From the NCBI GenBank assembly GCA_026414565.1, contig JAOAIT010000038.1:1-64000 (forward strand): a stretch of DNA of 64,000 nt, written 5' to 3'. The stretch comes from Verrucomicrobiia bacterium. GTDB taxonomy: Bacteria; Verrucomicrobiota; Verrucomicrobiia; Limisphaerales; Fontisphaeraceae. Numbering within the stretch: the first letter of the stretch is position 1; each line of letters starts with the position of its first letter. A program made the position numbers and the translations under genes. The notes below the pieces were generated by a model. That model saw nothing but the letters and a program-made list of their open reading frames with translations. It had not been told where the DNA came from and did no database searches. Shown one piece after another: positions 1 to 8,384 of the stretch.

Positions 1-1
1 T

Positions 2-175
2 GAGGGCACTCTCGTCATCGTGAACGACGGCGACAAGAGGGTTGCGGAATACGACACCCAAACCGGGATGTTCACAAACAAGCTTCAAGGCATGGCCTAC
101 TCAAAGAAAGATGGGCTGGAAGGAGGAATCGAAATTGCCAACTGGAGTTTGACTGACCTCCAGCAGCCGAAGTGA
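2..175 (+). CDS. C-terminal fragment of a gene cut by the window edge
   Basis: An open frame enters from the left edge and ends in TGA at 173-175, giving 57 residues and no start codon. The visible part is polar (it reads EGTLVIVNDGDK at the start and ends SLTDLQQPK) and I do not recognise a family. Its stop is followed after 5 bases by the same boundary repeat that follows the toxin-immunity cassettes at 1738 and 10133. By position it is therefore probably the immunity protein, or the toxin tail, of a further RHS cassette to the left. That function is inferred from context only. Confidence 0.6.
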   Translation, partial: EGTLVIVNDGDKRVAEYDTQTGMFTNKLQGMAYSKKDGLEGGIEIANWSLTDLQQPK

Positions 176-180
176 CCCAA

Positions 181-231
181 CCGGCTGTCCCGCCAAAAGG
201 TGTAAAGGAATCTAGCCGCGCTCAGGCCGCG
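181..231 (+). repeat. Cassette-boundary repeat, copy A
   Basis: About 50 bases with the conserved blocks TGTCCCGCCAAA, GGTGT and AAGGAATCT. Related copies lie at 1744-1793 and 10133-10184. All three sit directly after the last stop codon of a toxin/immunity module. By eye the three copies agree at roughly three quarters of positions. Confidence 0.65.
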
Positions 232-242
232 GCGGGAAGGGA

Positions 243-283
243 GGCTTCGGCGGGGGCCGAAGCCGGCACGCGGGACGCGTGCC
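243..283. repeat. REP-like double hairpin, copy 1
   Basis: Two adjacent perfect inverted repeats: GGCTTCGGC (243-251) with GCCGAAGCC (256-264), then GGCACGCG (265-272) with CGCGTGCC (276-283) around a GGA loop. The same pair recurs at 1931-1971, and degenerate copies occur near 8517-8545 and 12105-12140. This is an intergenic palindromic repeat family, most abundant around the RHS cassettes in this window. Confidence 0.7.
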
Positions 284-379
284 CTCCCCGAGACCAAGGG
301 TTATGGCCGCGAGGTTAACAATGTGCATGGGTTGGGGCGGTTGCAAAGATGGTGAAAATATGGGTATGATGGAGGGAAC

Positions 380-1444
380 ATGATCGCCGAAGTGGAAGAA
401 GTGACGGGCGAGGTGCGAACGCACGTCTGGGGGGCGGGCTTGAGCGGCACCCTGCAAGGCGCGGGCGGCGTGGGCGGGTTATTGATGACGTTCATCATTA
501 ATGGCCCGAATGCAGGGTTGTATTTTCCGGTTTATGATGGGAATGGGAACGTGATGGGTTACGTGCGGGGGGCGGATGGCTTGTTGGTGGCGCAATACGA
601 GTACGGCCCCTTGGGCGAACTCCTCCGCGCCACCGGCCCCCTCTCCCAGACCTTCAACCCTCTCTTCTCCACCAAACCCCTCGACTGGGAAACCGGCCTC
701 TACTATTACGGCTACAGGTATTACAACCCTTCTACCGGCCGGTGGCCATCCAGAGACCCCATCGCTGAGAATGGGGGATTGAATCTTTACGGCTTCGTTT
801 ACAACAACCCGCCCAACCTGGTTGATAAGGATGGTCGCATCGTGCCCATTCTCATCGTGGCGGCGATTGCTGGCGTCTATTTCAGCACGGAGCAATACGC
901 AAATGCTCCTGGCCCTGGCGATCCAACTTATGGAGGGTTCACGGGAGACAACATCCTCGCCTTTGCTGACCTTGGCGTCGTTCTGTCCGCGAACCTGGTT
1001 CAAGGCTTGGCCAAGTGTTTGTGTAAACCAGTGTGCAGCCGACTTGTCCCAGGTGGTGGGTTGGGTGCGCACGAAGCTGCTGGCGGACATGCGCTCAGTC
1101 GCCATGTTCCGCAAGGAACAGCAACTGCGGCACAAGTGCAGGCTGCCTTGGCTGCTCGGCTTGCAGCAGATGCGAGTATCCCCGCTGTCTCAGCTTTTGC
1201 CAGCCGTGCGGTCGCGGAAAAAGCAGTTGTCGAAGCACTGGAAGCGAACCAAGGAGCAATCTGCGCTTGGTTGTCGGGCAATGCTAATCGTTTGGTTGTT
1301 ACTCACACTGCTGGCAGTCCCGTCGGAGTTGTGCTGCCGCGAGGCGCAGGGAGTCCAATGGCAGCCCGTGAAGTTGTTGTTCTCGACAAGGTTGCGCCGC
1401 AAAGCGGTCTCTGCTTCCGAGTCACAACCGCCTATCCCAAATGA
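380..1444 (+). CDS. Orphan RHS-core tip with C-terminal RNase A-like toxin domain
   Basis: A protein of 354 residues. Residues 42-145 are the end of an RHS/YD-repeat core (YEYGPLGELLRATGP, ETGLYYYGYRYYNPSTGRW, RDPI, NLYGFVYNNP). A variable linker follows, with a hydrophobic stretch at about 155-168. Residues about 228-354 look like the bacterial CdiA-CT RNase A-like domain, with the paired histidines GGHALSRHV (H237, H242), the FASRAVAEKAVVEALEAN...AWL helix region and a terminal TAYP (350-353). The expected role is an RNase toxin that cleaves RNA in a competing cell. Frame +2 extends a few codons upstream of this ATG as recognisable RHS sequence (YDGGN) before a stop at 353. The gene is thus the truncated 3' end of a former large RHS gene, and whether the ATG at 380 is used is unsure. 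It overlaps the immunity gene by ATGA. Confidence 0.85.
   Translation: MIAEVEEVTGEVRTHVWGAGLSGTLQGAGGVGGLLMTFIINGPNAGLYFPVYDGNGNVMGYVRGADGLLVAQYEYGPLGELLRATGPLSQTFNPLFSTKPLDWETGLYYYGYRYYNPSTGRWPSRDPIAENGGLNLYGFVYNNPPNLVDKDGRIVPILIVAAIAGVYFSTEQYANAPGPGDPTYGGFTGDNILAFADLGVVLSANLVQGLAKCLCKPVCSRLVPGGGLGAHEAAGGHALSRHVPQGTATAAQVQAALAARLAADASIPAVSAFASRAVAEKAVVEALEANQGAICAWLSGNANRLVVTHTAGSPVGVVLPRGAGSPMAAREVVVLDKVAPQSGLCFRVTTAYPK
503..811 (+). repeat. RHS-core direct repeat, copy 1
   Basis: The DNA for the conserved RHS tip is nearly identical to 8913-9221 in the second cassette, including long runs with no change around the segments for QYEYGP and LLRATGPLSQTF. The repeat could support homologous recombination between cassettes. 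Confidence 0.75.
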
Positions 1445-1737
1445 CCGACCGGAAACTCAACAACCTTGTTCAGTTCTTCGGGGCTTGCTTCCATCAAGAT
1501 TGGCGCCTTGATGCCCCAACACCCGAAGCTGTGATTGAACGATTCCTCGACAAGAACCCGGCAGAGGAGGTTCAAAAAGTTGTCGTAGAACTCGACGAAC
1601 TCCTTTCGCTGTCGTTACCCGAGGACGAACTCAGGCGGATGTTGCATGAGGAGTTGCTTTGCTACTACCTGCCAACGGAAACTCCCATTCGCAATTGGCT
1701 GGCGCAACTTCGGACTTCGCTGGCCGGTGAACACTGA
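1441..1737 (+). CDS. Immunity protein, CdiI_2-like
   Basis: A protein of 98 residues that starts inside the toxin stop codon (ATGA), so the two are translationally coupled. It has no signal peptide or membrane segment. The features NLVQFFGACFHQDW near the N-terminus, DAPTPEAVIERFL, and the later acidic-leucine helix followed by ELLCYY match the contact-dependent growth-inhibition immunity family I know as CdiI_2. Its expected role is to bind and block the RNase A-like toxin in the cytoplasm. A cytosolic immunity protein fits a toxin that acts on RNA. The family assignment is by recognition; the pairing with this toxin follows from adjacency. Confidence 0.85.
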   Translation: MTDRKLNNLVQFFGACFHQDWRLDAPTPEAVIERFLDKNPAEEVQKVVVELDELLSLSLPEDELRRMLHEELLCYYLPTETPIRNWLAQLRTSLAGEH

Positions 1738-1743
1738 ACCTAA

Positions 1744-1793
1744 CGCCGGTGTCCCGCCAAACGGTGAGAAGGAATCTGTCTCGCCTGATACCG
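1744..1793 (+). repeat. Cassette-boundary repeat, copy B
   Basis: It begins 6 bases after the immunity gene stop (1737). It shares TGTCCCGCCAAA, GGTG and AAGGAATCT with copies A and C in the same order and spacing. Confidence 0.65.
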
Positions 1794-1930
1794 TTTCCAA
1801 TGTTGTTCACAAGGGCGCGGATGGACGCCCCCAGAAGCGGGAGTGGAGCGCTGGTTTCGCGGTGCGGGATAACGGTGGTGAACTGGGCTGGGGCGTAGGG
1901 AGATGATTAGCAAGCTGGTGGCAGGAGGAA

Positions 1931-1971
1931 GGCTTCGGCGGAACGCCGAAGCCGGCACGCGGGACGCGTGC
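1931..1971. repeat. REP-like double hairpin, copy 2
   Basis: GGCTTCGGC (1931-1939) pairs with GCCGAAGCC (1945-1953). GGCACGCG (1954-1961) then pairs with CGCGTGC (1965-1971). The following ~18 bases (CTTCCCGAGACCGAAGGG) also match copy 1. Confidence 0.7.
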
Positions 1972-2304
1972 GCTTCCCGAGACCGAAGGGAAGCGGGCAT
2001 CATCGAAAGGCACAATGCAGTACCTGAGGGGTCGAGGCCGACGCGCATCGGCAGGAGGGATTTAGACTGGAGTCATTGCCGCGATAAAACGCATCACAAC
2101 GGTGATGCGGTCCAAGGTCAGCTTAGGGTCACGCTATTGCTTGAGTGTCGCTGGACGCCCGCCCTTCGAAGACTCAGATGTCCATTATCAGTCGCAGTTG
2201 TTCAGAATGAAAGGCCAACATCGTGTCAAGTCACCGTCAAGTGACTAAAGCTCACAGGGCTGCGGGGGGAAAGTTAATCTGGTGCAAATCCTTGGTAATT
2301 CTGT

Positions 2305-2379
2305 TGGAGCCAGTGGTCGGGATCGAACCGACGACCGACGGTTTACGAAACCGTTGCTCTGCCGCTGAGCTACACTGGC
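2305..2379 (-). tRNA. tRNA-Thr (CGT)
   Basis: On the minus strand the acceptor GCCAGTG pairs with CACTGGC, the D-arm reads TAGCTCAGCGGCAGAGCA, and the anticodon stem ACGGT/ACCGT encloses loop TTCGTAA (anticodon CGT). The T-arm has GGTTCGATCC, and the discriminator is T followed by an encoded CCA. Confidence 0.95.
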
Positions 2380-2477
2380 GCGCGTTGAAACGCGGTTAAG
2401 TAATAGCGGACTGGGCGGGGCTGTCAACCTCGGGGTGAAGGGAATTATGGCCCCCCGGCGGGGACTGGCAGCGGGCA

Positions 2478-2510
2478 AAGAAAAAGCCCGGAGGGGTGAG
2501 CCTCCGGGCG
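2478..2510 (-). terminator. Intrinsic terminator of the first pilin gene
   Basis: GCCCGGAGG and its complement form a GC-rich hairpin about 20 bases past the stop codon. On the minus strand a run of T follows (AAAGAAAAA on the plus strand). A near-identical copy lies at 3118-3150. Confidence 0.85.
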
Positions 2511-2530
2511 TGCGAGGTCAAGCTTGCGCT

Positions 2531-2878
2531 TTAGGGCAGGGTGTGGTCGGTCACGTTGCAGGTCGGTTTGGTATCCATGTTTCCGATGGTGTAGCTACCG
2601 TTGGCCGGGCAGGCAGGTTTCTGTTTGATGTATTTGCCGTCGCCAAACAGGTCAGCATCGGTGGGGGTGTCGGTGCCTTTTTTGCCGTTTTCCAGGGCCC
2701 ACTGTTCCTTGGCGCCGTCAATCTGACGGAGGTTGTTGACGCACGCATTCTTTTGCGCCGTGGTGCGGGCTTTCACGAAGTTGGGAATGGCAATCGCGGC
2801 GAGCAGGCCGATGATGGCCACCACGATCATGATTTCCACCAGCGTGAAGCCGGATTTACGATTACGATTGATACGCAT
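2531..2878 (-). CDS. Type IV pilin-like/prepilin-type protein, paralogue 1
   Basis: A 115-residue protein with a short basic leader (MRINRNRKSG) followed by FTLVEIMIVVAIIGLLAAIA, the prepilin peptidase site and hydrophobic helix of type IV pilins, including the conserved Glu at mature position 5. The rest is a short polar domain with two Cys pairs (NACVNN, and CPANG with TCNVTD). It resembles the small single-domain pilin or pseudopilin-like proteins common in Verrucomicrobiota. It should be processed by a prepilin peptidase and assembled in the envelope. It is almost identical to the paralogue at 3171-3518; differences cluster in the loop at about residues 70-105. It has its own sigma-54-type promoter (3006-3021) and terminator. 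No pilus assembly genes are in the window. Confidence 0.9.
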   Translation of the reverse strand: MRINRNRKSGFTLVEIMIVVAIIGLLAAIAIPNFVKARTTAQKNACVNNLRQIDGAKEQWALENGKKGTDTPTDADLFGDGKYIKQKPACPANGSYTIGNMDTKPTCNVTDHTLP

Positions 2879-3005
2879 AAGTTTTGGTCTTGACGTTCTG
2901 GTTTTTGCTTTTTGTTGTTTGCGGCGTGAACTTCGGCAGGAGGCCCGTTAAACGATTCCAATTTTTATTCACTTATTGCCTCAAGCTAACCGCAAGAAAT
3001 AATAT

Positions 3006-3021
3006 AGCACTCTTTGTGCCA
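3006..3021 (-). promoter_or_regulatory. Sigma-54-type (-24/-12) promoter, pilin 1
   Basis: On the minus strand the site reads TGGCAC-AAAGA-GTGCT, with GG and GC exactly 10 bases apart as in TGGCAC-N5-TTGCW, one mismatch in the -12 box. It lies about 130 bases upstream of the ATG at 2878. The paralogous gene carries the same site at the same distance, which makes chance less likely. Confidence 0.65.
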
Positions 3022-3117
3022 CATTCCAATCACAATTTAATTTTCCAGGTGGCTCAGCGCAGGCCAGTGGTGGGCTCGTTTGTTGTGGTGCGCCACCGGG
3101 TTGAGGGCAAAGCGGGA

Positions 3118-3150
3118 ATAAAAAAGCCCGGAGGGGTGAGCCTCCGGGCG
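3118..3150 (-). terminator. Intrinsic terminator of the second pilin gene
   Basis: The same hairpin as at 2478-2510 (GCCCGGAGG arms), with a T-run on the minus strand. It lies about 20 bases past the stop of the 3171-3518 gene and separates it from the sigma-54 promoter of the first copy. Confidence 0.85.
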
Positions 3151-3170
3151 TGTGAGATTAAGACTGCGCC

Positions 3171-3518
3171 TTAGGGCAGGGTGTGATCGGTCACGCTGCA
3201 GGTCGGTTTGGTCTGCATGTCCCCGATGGTGTAGGTGCCGTTGGCCGGGCAGGCAGGTTTCTGTTTGATGTACTTGCCAGCGCCGAACAGGTCGGCATCG
3301 CCTGGGGTGTCGGTGCCCTTCTTGCCGTTTTCCAGGGCCCACTGTTCCTTGGCGCCGTCAATCTGACGGAGGTTGTTGACGCACGCATTCTTCTGCGCCG
3401 TGGTGCGGGCTTTCACGAAGTTGGGAATGGCAATCGCGGCGAGCAGGCCGATGATGGCCACCACGATCATGATTTCCACCAGCGTGAAGCCGGATTTACG
3501 ATTACGATTGATACGCAT
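3171..3518 (-). CDS. Type IV pilin-like/prepilin-type protein, paralogue 2
   Basis: A 115-residue protein, near-identical to the 2531-2878 product: same leader, same FTLVEIMIVVAIIG segment, and matching cysteines. Substitutions are limited to the C-terminal half (for example TPGDADLFGAG here against TPTDADLFGDG). The start at 3518 is chosen because it gives the basic leader and has AAAGGA a few bases upstream; a longer open frame reaches 3617 but adds nothing pilin-like. This is a tandem duplication that includes terminator and upstream region. The two copies may be alternative subunits of one fibre or a dose increase; the sequence does not decide. Confidence 0.9.
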   Translation of the reverse strand: MRINRNRKSGFTLVEIMIVVAIIGLLAAIAIPNFVKARTTAQKNACVNNLRQIDGAKEQWALENGKKGTDTPGDADLFGAGKYIKQKPACPANGTYTIGDMQTKPTCSVTDHTLP

Positions 3519-3650
3519 ATGCTGTCCTTTCCTGTCTTGGGTTGTTGTTTTGTTGTTTTTTACGTGCGGCGTGAACAACAGCATATGGCCGTTACGATGA
3601 TAACACTTTCTGTTCACTTATTGCCATATGCCAACCGCGGCTATGAGAAT

Positions 3651-3666
3651 AGCAGCCCCCGTGCCA
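3651..3666 (-). promoter_or_regulatory. Sigma-54-type (-24/-12) promoter, pilin 2
   Basis: On the minus strand the site reads TGGCAC-GGGGG-CTGCT, with GG-N10-GC spacing, about 135 bases upstream of the ATG at 3518. Between this site and the gene both copies share a GGCAATAAGTGAA block. RpoN control of pilin genes is well known in Pseudomonas, Geobacter and Myxococcus. Confidence 0.65.
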
Positions 3667-3945
3667 ACCATCAATGGGAAATTAGCTTTGCATTGGGCCG
3701 GTGCGCAGAGCGCATGAAGTTGCAGCATTTACAGGTACTTGAAAGACCAAGCATCGGTCGCAGGGGGGAGTGAGGTTTCGTAGAATTGGGAAAGTCGTCG
3801 GCTTTTTTTGCAAAAGTGCAAGTGGCGCGAAGAGCTATTCTTAATCGTGCGAACGGCTGGCGGCAGAGGGTGAGGACACTTGTCCCGTTTTGACGGTGCT
3901 TGTCCAGATTTGGGGCAGCGGCACTGCCGGCGGCGGGGCCATTGA

Positions 3946-4995
3946 TTAGTCTTCCGCCACCAGCGGGGGACGGAAGCCATATTTTTTGGCCAGGGCCAGG
4001 CAGGCGCTGAGGGATTTCATGCCGGCGGTGCAGGTGGCGTGGGAAAGGGACATGGCGGCCACGCAAACGCCGGCAAGCAGGCAGCGTTGCAAATCCCACC
4101 CTTCGTGCAGTCCGAGGAGGACGCCGGCGCAAAAGGCGTCGCCGGCGCCGGCGGTGCCGACGATGTATTTGTCGGGCAGTTTGAGGCTGGCTTGCCAGAC
4201 ATCTTCTCCGCGGCGGGTGCGGGCGAAGCAGCCTTCGGGGAAGTGGATGACCACCAGCTCACGCACGCCTTGTTGCAGGAGGGTGCCGGCGGTGTGGCGG
4301 AGGGCCACGGTGTCAATCTGGCCGTCGGGGGTGCGCGGTTTGAAACCGGCGGTGCGTCCGGCCTCGATTTCGTTAAGGATGCAATAATCCACGTGCTTGA
4401 GGGCGTGGGGGACGATGGCGCTGAAGCGTTCGCTGTCTTCGCTGACCACATCCACACAGGTTTTGAGTCCGGCGGCCTGGGCTTCGGCAAGCAGGCGCGC
4501 GGCTTTGGTGCCGTATTTGGTGTCGGGCAGGTCCAGTTTATCGAGCAGCAGAAGGTAGCCGAGGTGGAAGATGCGTGCTTTGGTCTTGGTAAAATCCAGG
4601 CCCTTGGCGTCCCAGCGTGCGTTGGCGCCGCGCTGATGGAAGAAGGTGCGGCGTCCATTGGCCTGCTCGGTCATGACATCGGTGAATGAGGTGGGGGCGG
4701 CGGTGGTGGTTTCAATGAAGCGCGTGTCAATTTTGTGGGCCTTGCAGTCGGCAAGGATGGCTTCGCCGAGGGCGTCCTGGCCCACCAGGCCGGCGCCGGC
4801 GAGGGGGAAATCCACGCCCAGTTTGGCGAGGTCCACCAGCACGTTGTAGGGTGCGCCGCCGGTGCCTTGATATTGGTCGAGGATGTTGCCCAGATGTTCG
4901 GGTTGAGGGTAGGCATCAATGATTTTGACCTGGTCAATGATCCAATTGCCGCCGGCCAACAGGCCGCATCGCGCTGTGCCAGAGATTTTCGCCAT
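3946..4995 (-). CDS. PfkB-family carbohydrate/nucleoside kinase
   Basis: A 349-residue ribokinase-like sugar kinase. The N-terminal half has GGAPYNVLVDLAKLG (the GG of the substrate-binding region), and the C-terminal signature GAGDAF at 283-288 carries the catalytic Asp and anion hole. The expected reaction is ATP-dependent phosphorylation of a sugar or related alcohol; fructokinase-like is the nearest guess, and the substrate cannot be read from the sequence. The start at 4995 has GGAGGGG about 8 bases upstream; the frame stays open to 5208 but that part has no family similarity. It stands alone, with no transporter beside it. Confidence 0.85.
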   Translation of the reverse strand: MAKISGTARCGLLAGGNWIIDQVKIIDAYPQPEHLGNILDQYQGTGGAPYNVLVDLAKLGVDFPLAGAGLVGQDALGEAILADCKAHKIDTRFIETTTAAPTSFTDVMTEQANGRRTFFHQRGANARWDAKGLDFTKTKARIFHLGYLLLLDKLDLPDTKYGTKAARLLAEAQAAGLKTCVDVVSEDSERFSAIVPHALKHVDYCILNEIEAGRTAGFKPRTPDGQIDTVALRHTAGTLLQQGVRELVVIHFPEGCFARTRRGEDVWQASLKLPDKYIVGTAGAGDAFCAGVLLGLHEGWDLQRCLLAGVCVAAMSLSHATCTAGMKSLSACLALAKKYGFRPPLVAED

Positions 4996-5303
4996 AAAAA
5001 TTTCCCCTCCCCGTTCTGCCGCAGTTGGGCAGGCAGCCGGGATGATAGACTGGTTTACGGTGAGTTTATTAAAGTAAAAAATAGGCGTGTCGCAAGATGA
5101 AAATTGAGGGGGCGCGGGTGCGGAGCCGGTCTTGCCGGAACATTTCTCCGGCCGCAACAGGGGGCTGCAATCCAGTAACCCAATCAGCCCAAAACTTGGA
5201 AGCAACACAGGGAGGGGAGGGCGAGGGCTGGCGTGGCCTGCGCCGGCCAGGTGATCCAGGCTTGGTTTGCAACCGCAATTAAGGTTATGGTGGAGCGTTG
5301 CAG
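4996..5303. other. Intergenic region between divergent genes
   Basis: About 300 bases between the PfkB kinase (leftward) and the membrane protein (rightward). I see no tRNA, no strong hairpin and no convincing promoter. It should hold promoters for both genes. Confidence 0.4.
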
Positions 5304-6140
5304 ATGAGTGCGGAACGTCAGGATGATGAGGCGGGGAAACCAGCCCGGCCGCAGGCGTGGCAGCCGTTCACGCCGCTGGGGGTGGCGGCCTTTGCCCGGG
5401 CGGGGATGGGTCGCGCCTTGGCGCTGCTCATGGTGATGGGGGTGCTGATCGGGCTGGTGATGGCGTGGTTTGTGCGGAGTGCGTGGTTTCCGCCCCTCGG
5501 CCAAGCCGTGGCGGCGCTGCCGCTTGCGGGGGAGATTGTGGAGGGGCGGTTGCAGGTGCCCCTGGCGCAACCGCAGGCGCTGGCGGACAATCAGTTTTTA
5601 TCCCTGGCAGTGGATTTGGAGCACACGGGGGAACAGACCCCGCCGGCGGATGTGCAGCTTGAGTTCGGCGCCACTAATTTATATGTGCGGGGGGTGTTGG
5701 GGTACGTGGCGGTGACGTATCCGCCGGATTACCGGGTGCCGTTGAACCAGCGCGAGGCGGTGCCCTGGTGGGGGGCATGGAGCCAGGCCATTTTGGCGGG
5801 AGTGTGGGTGGGGACGACCATGGGCTTGTTGCTCATCTGGGGTGTGCTGGCCCTGGGCTATGTGCCGCTGGCGCGGGTGGTGGCATGGCTGCGGGGGGCG
5901 GAGCTGGGGGTGGGAGCGGCGTGGAGTTTGTGTGCGGCAGCGTTGATGCCGGGGGCGTTGATCATGACGCTGGGCATCGTGGCTTATGGCTGGGGACTGG
6001 TGGATTTGATCCGGCTGGGGCTGGTGACCCTTTTCCATGTAATGGTGGCATGGGTGTACGTGCCGCTGGCGGTTTGTTGTCTGCCCCGGGCGGCCGGGTC
6101 CGCGGCGCCGCAGGGAAATCCCTTTGCAAACAAGTCCTGA
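5304..6140 (+). CDS. Membrane protein of unknown function (about four transmembrane segments)
   Basis: A protein of 278 residues. Hydrophobic segments lie near residues 35-57, 155-180, 205-230 and 235-260, and a soluble stretch between the first two (about 60-150) probably faces the periplasm. I do not recognise a family. ATG at 5304 is chosen because GGAG lies 8 bases upstream; a TTG two codons earlier is possible. It converges on the spermidine-synthase-like gene with only 3 bases between stops and no visible terminator. Confidence 0.6.
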   Translation: MSAERQDDEAGKPARPQAWQPFTPLGVAAFARAGMGRALALLMVMGVLIGLVMAWFVRSAWFPPLGQAVAALPLAGEIVEGRLQVPLAQPQALADNQFLSLAVDLEHTGEQTPPADVQLEFGATNLYVRGVLGYVAVTYPPDYRVPLNQREAVPWWGAWSQAILAGVWVGTTMGLLLIWGVLALGYVPLARVVAWLRGAELGVGAAWSLCAAALMPGALIMTLGIVAYGWGLVDLIRLGLVTLFHVMVAWVYVPLAVCCLPRAAGSAAPQGNPFANKS

Positions 6141-6143
6141 GGG

Positions 6144-8384
6144 TTAGCGCGTGTCGGGCAGCAGCCAGCGGCGCACGGTGGCCAGCCAGCCGTCATCGTC
6201 CAACACCAAAATACGGAAGAGATCGCTGCGGTCGTCGGTCCATTCCAACAAGGGGGCATTCGGATCCGTTTCCGCGGCGGCGGCGCCGATCGCCCCGGTG
6301 GTTAGCAGGTCCGATTCGCGTGCGAGCAGAAACCAGTCCGAATGATAAAAATCCTCGCGGGTGGGATCATCGGCGGCGGTGGATTCCTCCTGATTACGCA
6401 CCAGGGCGGCCTGCAGCCGGTAGTGCCGGGCCGCGGCGCGCACCACGGGCTCGAGGTTCAGGTACTTGTTCGAGATGTGCACGGCCAGCACGCCGCCCGG
6501 GCGCAAGTGCCGCAAATAGACCCCAAAGGCCTCGCGGGTGAGCAGGTGGGCCGGGATGGCGTCACTGTTAAAGGCGTCCAGGGCCAGCACATCAAACTCC
6601 TGGGCTGGCTCGCGCTCCAGCGAAAGCCGGGCATCGCCCAGCACAATGTCCACCTGGGCGGGGCAGTGGGATAAATAGGTGAACTCGCGGCGGGCCAGTT
6701 CCACGACGGCGGGGTTGATTTCGTAAAACTTAAAATAGTCACCGCTTCTCCCCCAGGCAGCCATGGAACCGGTGCCCAGTCCCACAATGCCCACCCGGCG
6801 CTGCGTGCGGCGCGGATGGTATTGCATGACCAGGCCGACGCCGCTGGAGCCGATGTAGTAGGACGTGGGCAACCAGCGTTTGTCCTCGCTCACATATTGC
6901 AGGCCATGGGTGGTGGTGCCATGAAGCAGGGTCACTTTGTGCCAGTGCGGATCGTCCACGGAGTATTCCTTGACTTTGAGGACACCGTAGAAATTCCGCT
7001 GGACGGTCCGGGCGGTGCGGGTGCTGTAGTGGACATCCGTCCACAAGCCCGCCGCCTGGAACGCGAGCGCGGCCGCCACCGCGGGCCAGGCCAGCCAGGT
7101 GCGCCACCGGGCGGGGTGCCGGCCGGGCCAGCCCAACACAGCCACGGCGGCGAGCACGCCCGTGAGCCACAATGTCAAATGCAGCTCGTGATAGCCCCGA
7201 AATACCGCCGGCGCCACAATGGCCACGAAAAAGCCGCCCAAAGTGCCCCCTGCGGCTGCCACCAGGTAAAAGGTGGTCAGGCGCTCGGGAGGCGGCCGCC
7301 GGCGGTACAGCTCACCGTGGCAAACCATGCAGCAGCAAAAAAGCACCCCCAAATACAGGACGATGGCCTTGAACAGGGACAAGTTGGACAGCCACTCCAG
7401 CGGCTGGCGCAAGGGCCACCAGTACCAGCTCTGCGGCAGATTGATGCGGTCGCCCACCAAATTGCCCGTGGCGGCCAGCAGCGCCAGCACCAACAGCGGC
7501 AGCCACACAGATCGTGCGTACCAACGGGGATTGTCAAAACAAATAATGTAAGAAATCAAATACAACCCCAGCGGCAACACCCAGAGAAAAGGAATCACCG
7601 CGATGTCATGACAAAGGCGATTGGTGATGGCCAGCAGCAGCGCCGTGCTGCAAGCTGGCAACGCCAGCCACAACCCGGCAGCCGGGTGCGACTCGGTCAG
7701 GGGTGGCGATGGCGCAGAGACTGGGGCGTCCGGGCTGGCGGCTGCAGACGAACCGGCCTCGGCGGCGGGCGGGCTGGCGGAAGGCACGGCAACAGCTTGC
7801 TCTTGGACGCGCCAGACGCGCCAGCCGCAGAAGGCCATGCAAATAACAAAAACGACCAGACCCCATTTCCATCCCATGGCCTGTGCCTGCCGCGAAAGAT
7901 GAGGCTCAAGCACAAAGGGAAACGCCAGCAGCGCCAGCAAGGAACCGGCATTGGAAAGCGAATACAACCGATACGGCGACACCCCGCGGTGGGCCTGGCT
8001 GAACCAGGCTTGCAGCAGGGGACTGGTGGCTGCCAGCGCCACATACGGCAGCCCCAGACAACTCACCAGCAGCAGCAGAATCCGCCCGGTGGGCGCGGTA
8101 CCGTTGGCCGGCTGCCAGGTATCTGGAGGGATGATGCGCGCAAACATCAGGGCAAGTGCCAGCAACCCCAGATGGACCAGCACCTGCCGCCGCCACGACA
8201 ACAGGCGCGTCAACCCATGCGCATAAGCGTAACCCACCAGCAGCCCTGCCTGAAAAAACAACATGCAGGTGGTCCAGACGGCGGGGGTGCCTCCAAACCA
8301 GGGCAGAATGAATTTGGCCATCAATGGCTGAATCAAAAACAGCAGAAACGCGCCGCTGAATATGGCGAGGCCAAATACGAGCAT
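6144..8384 (-). CDS. Membrane-fused spermidine-synthase-like methyltransferase-fold protein
   Basis: A 746-residue protein. The N-terminal part (about 1-440) is an array of roughly a dozen hydrophobic segments, starting LVFGLAIFSGAFLLFLIQPL, a motif shared by the MFS-like/fused spermidine synthase family. The C-terminal part (about 450-740) has a spermidine-synthase Rossmann fold: VGIVGLGTGSMAAW (cofactor loop), YEINPAVVELA, VLGDARLSLE, and DVLALDAFNSDAIPAHLLT, where the synthase catalytic Asp is expected. Family knowledge: such fusions are widespread and mostly uncharacterised; polyamine aminopropyl transfer or another S-adenosylmethionine-derived reaction at the membrane is plausible. No speD-like gene is nearby. 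The start gives a typical first membrane helix. Confidence 0.8.
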   Translation of the reverse strand: MLVFGLAIFSGAFLLFLIQPLMAKFILPWFGGTPAVWTTCMLFFQAGLLVGYAYAHGLTRLLSWRRQVLVHLGLLALALMFARIIPPDTWQPANGTAPTGRILLLLVSCLGLPYVALAATSPLLQAWFSQAHRGVSPYRLYSLSNAGSLLALLAFPFVLEPHLSRQAQAMGWKWGLVVFVICMAFCGWRVWRVQEQAVAVPSASPPAAEAGSSAAASPDAPVSAPSPPLTESHPAAGLWLALPACSTALLLAITNRLCHDIAVIPFLWVLPLGLYLISYIICFDNPRWYARSVWLPLLVLALLAATGNLVGDRINLPQSWYWWPLRQPLEWLSNLSLFKAIVLYLGVLFCCCMVCHGELYRRRPPPERLTTFYLVAAAGGTLGGFFVAIVAPAVFRGYHELHLTLWLTGVLAAVAVLGWPGRHPARWRTWLAWPAVAAALAFQAAGLWTDVHYSTRTARTVQRNFYGVLKVKEYSVDDPHWHKVTLLHGTTTHGLQYVSEDKRWLPTSYYIGSSGVGLVMQYHPRRTQRRVGIVGLGTGSMAAWGRSGDYFKFYEINPAVVELARREFTYLSHCPAQVDIVLGDARLSLEREPAQEFDVLALDAFNSDAIPAHLLTREAFGVYLRHLRPGGVLAVHISNKYLNLEPVVRAAARHYRLQAALVRNQEESTAADDPTREDFYHSDWFLLARESDLLTTGAIGAAAAETDPNAPLLEWTDDRSDLFRILVLDDDGWLATVRRWLLPDTR

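Larger units (their letters stand above)
1738..2304. other. Gene-poor stretch with repeats
   Basis: This stretch holds boundary repeat B and a REP-like double hairpin. From 1991 onward there is no convincing gene. A short minus-strand segment at about 2059-2130 reads DPKLTLDRITVVMRF and then ends in a stop. It looks like a broken gene end, but I cannot name it. Confidence 0.5.
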
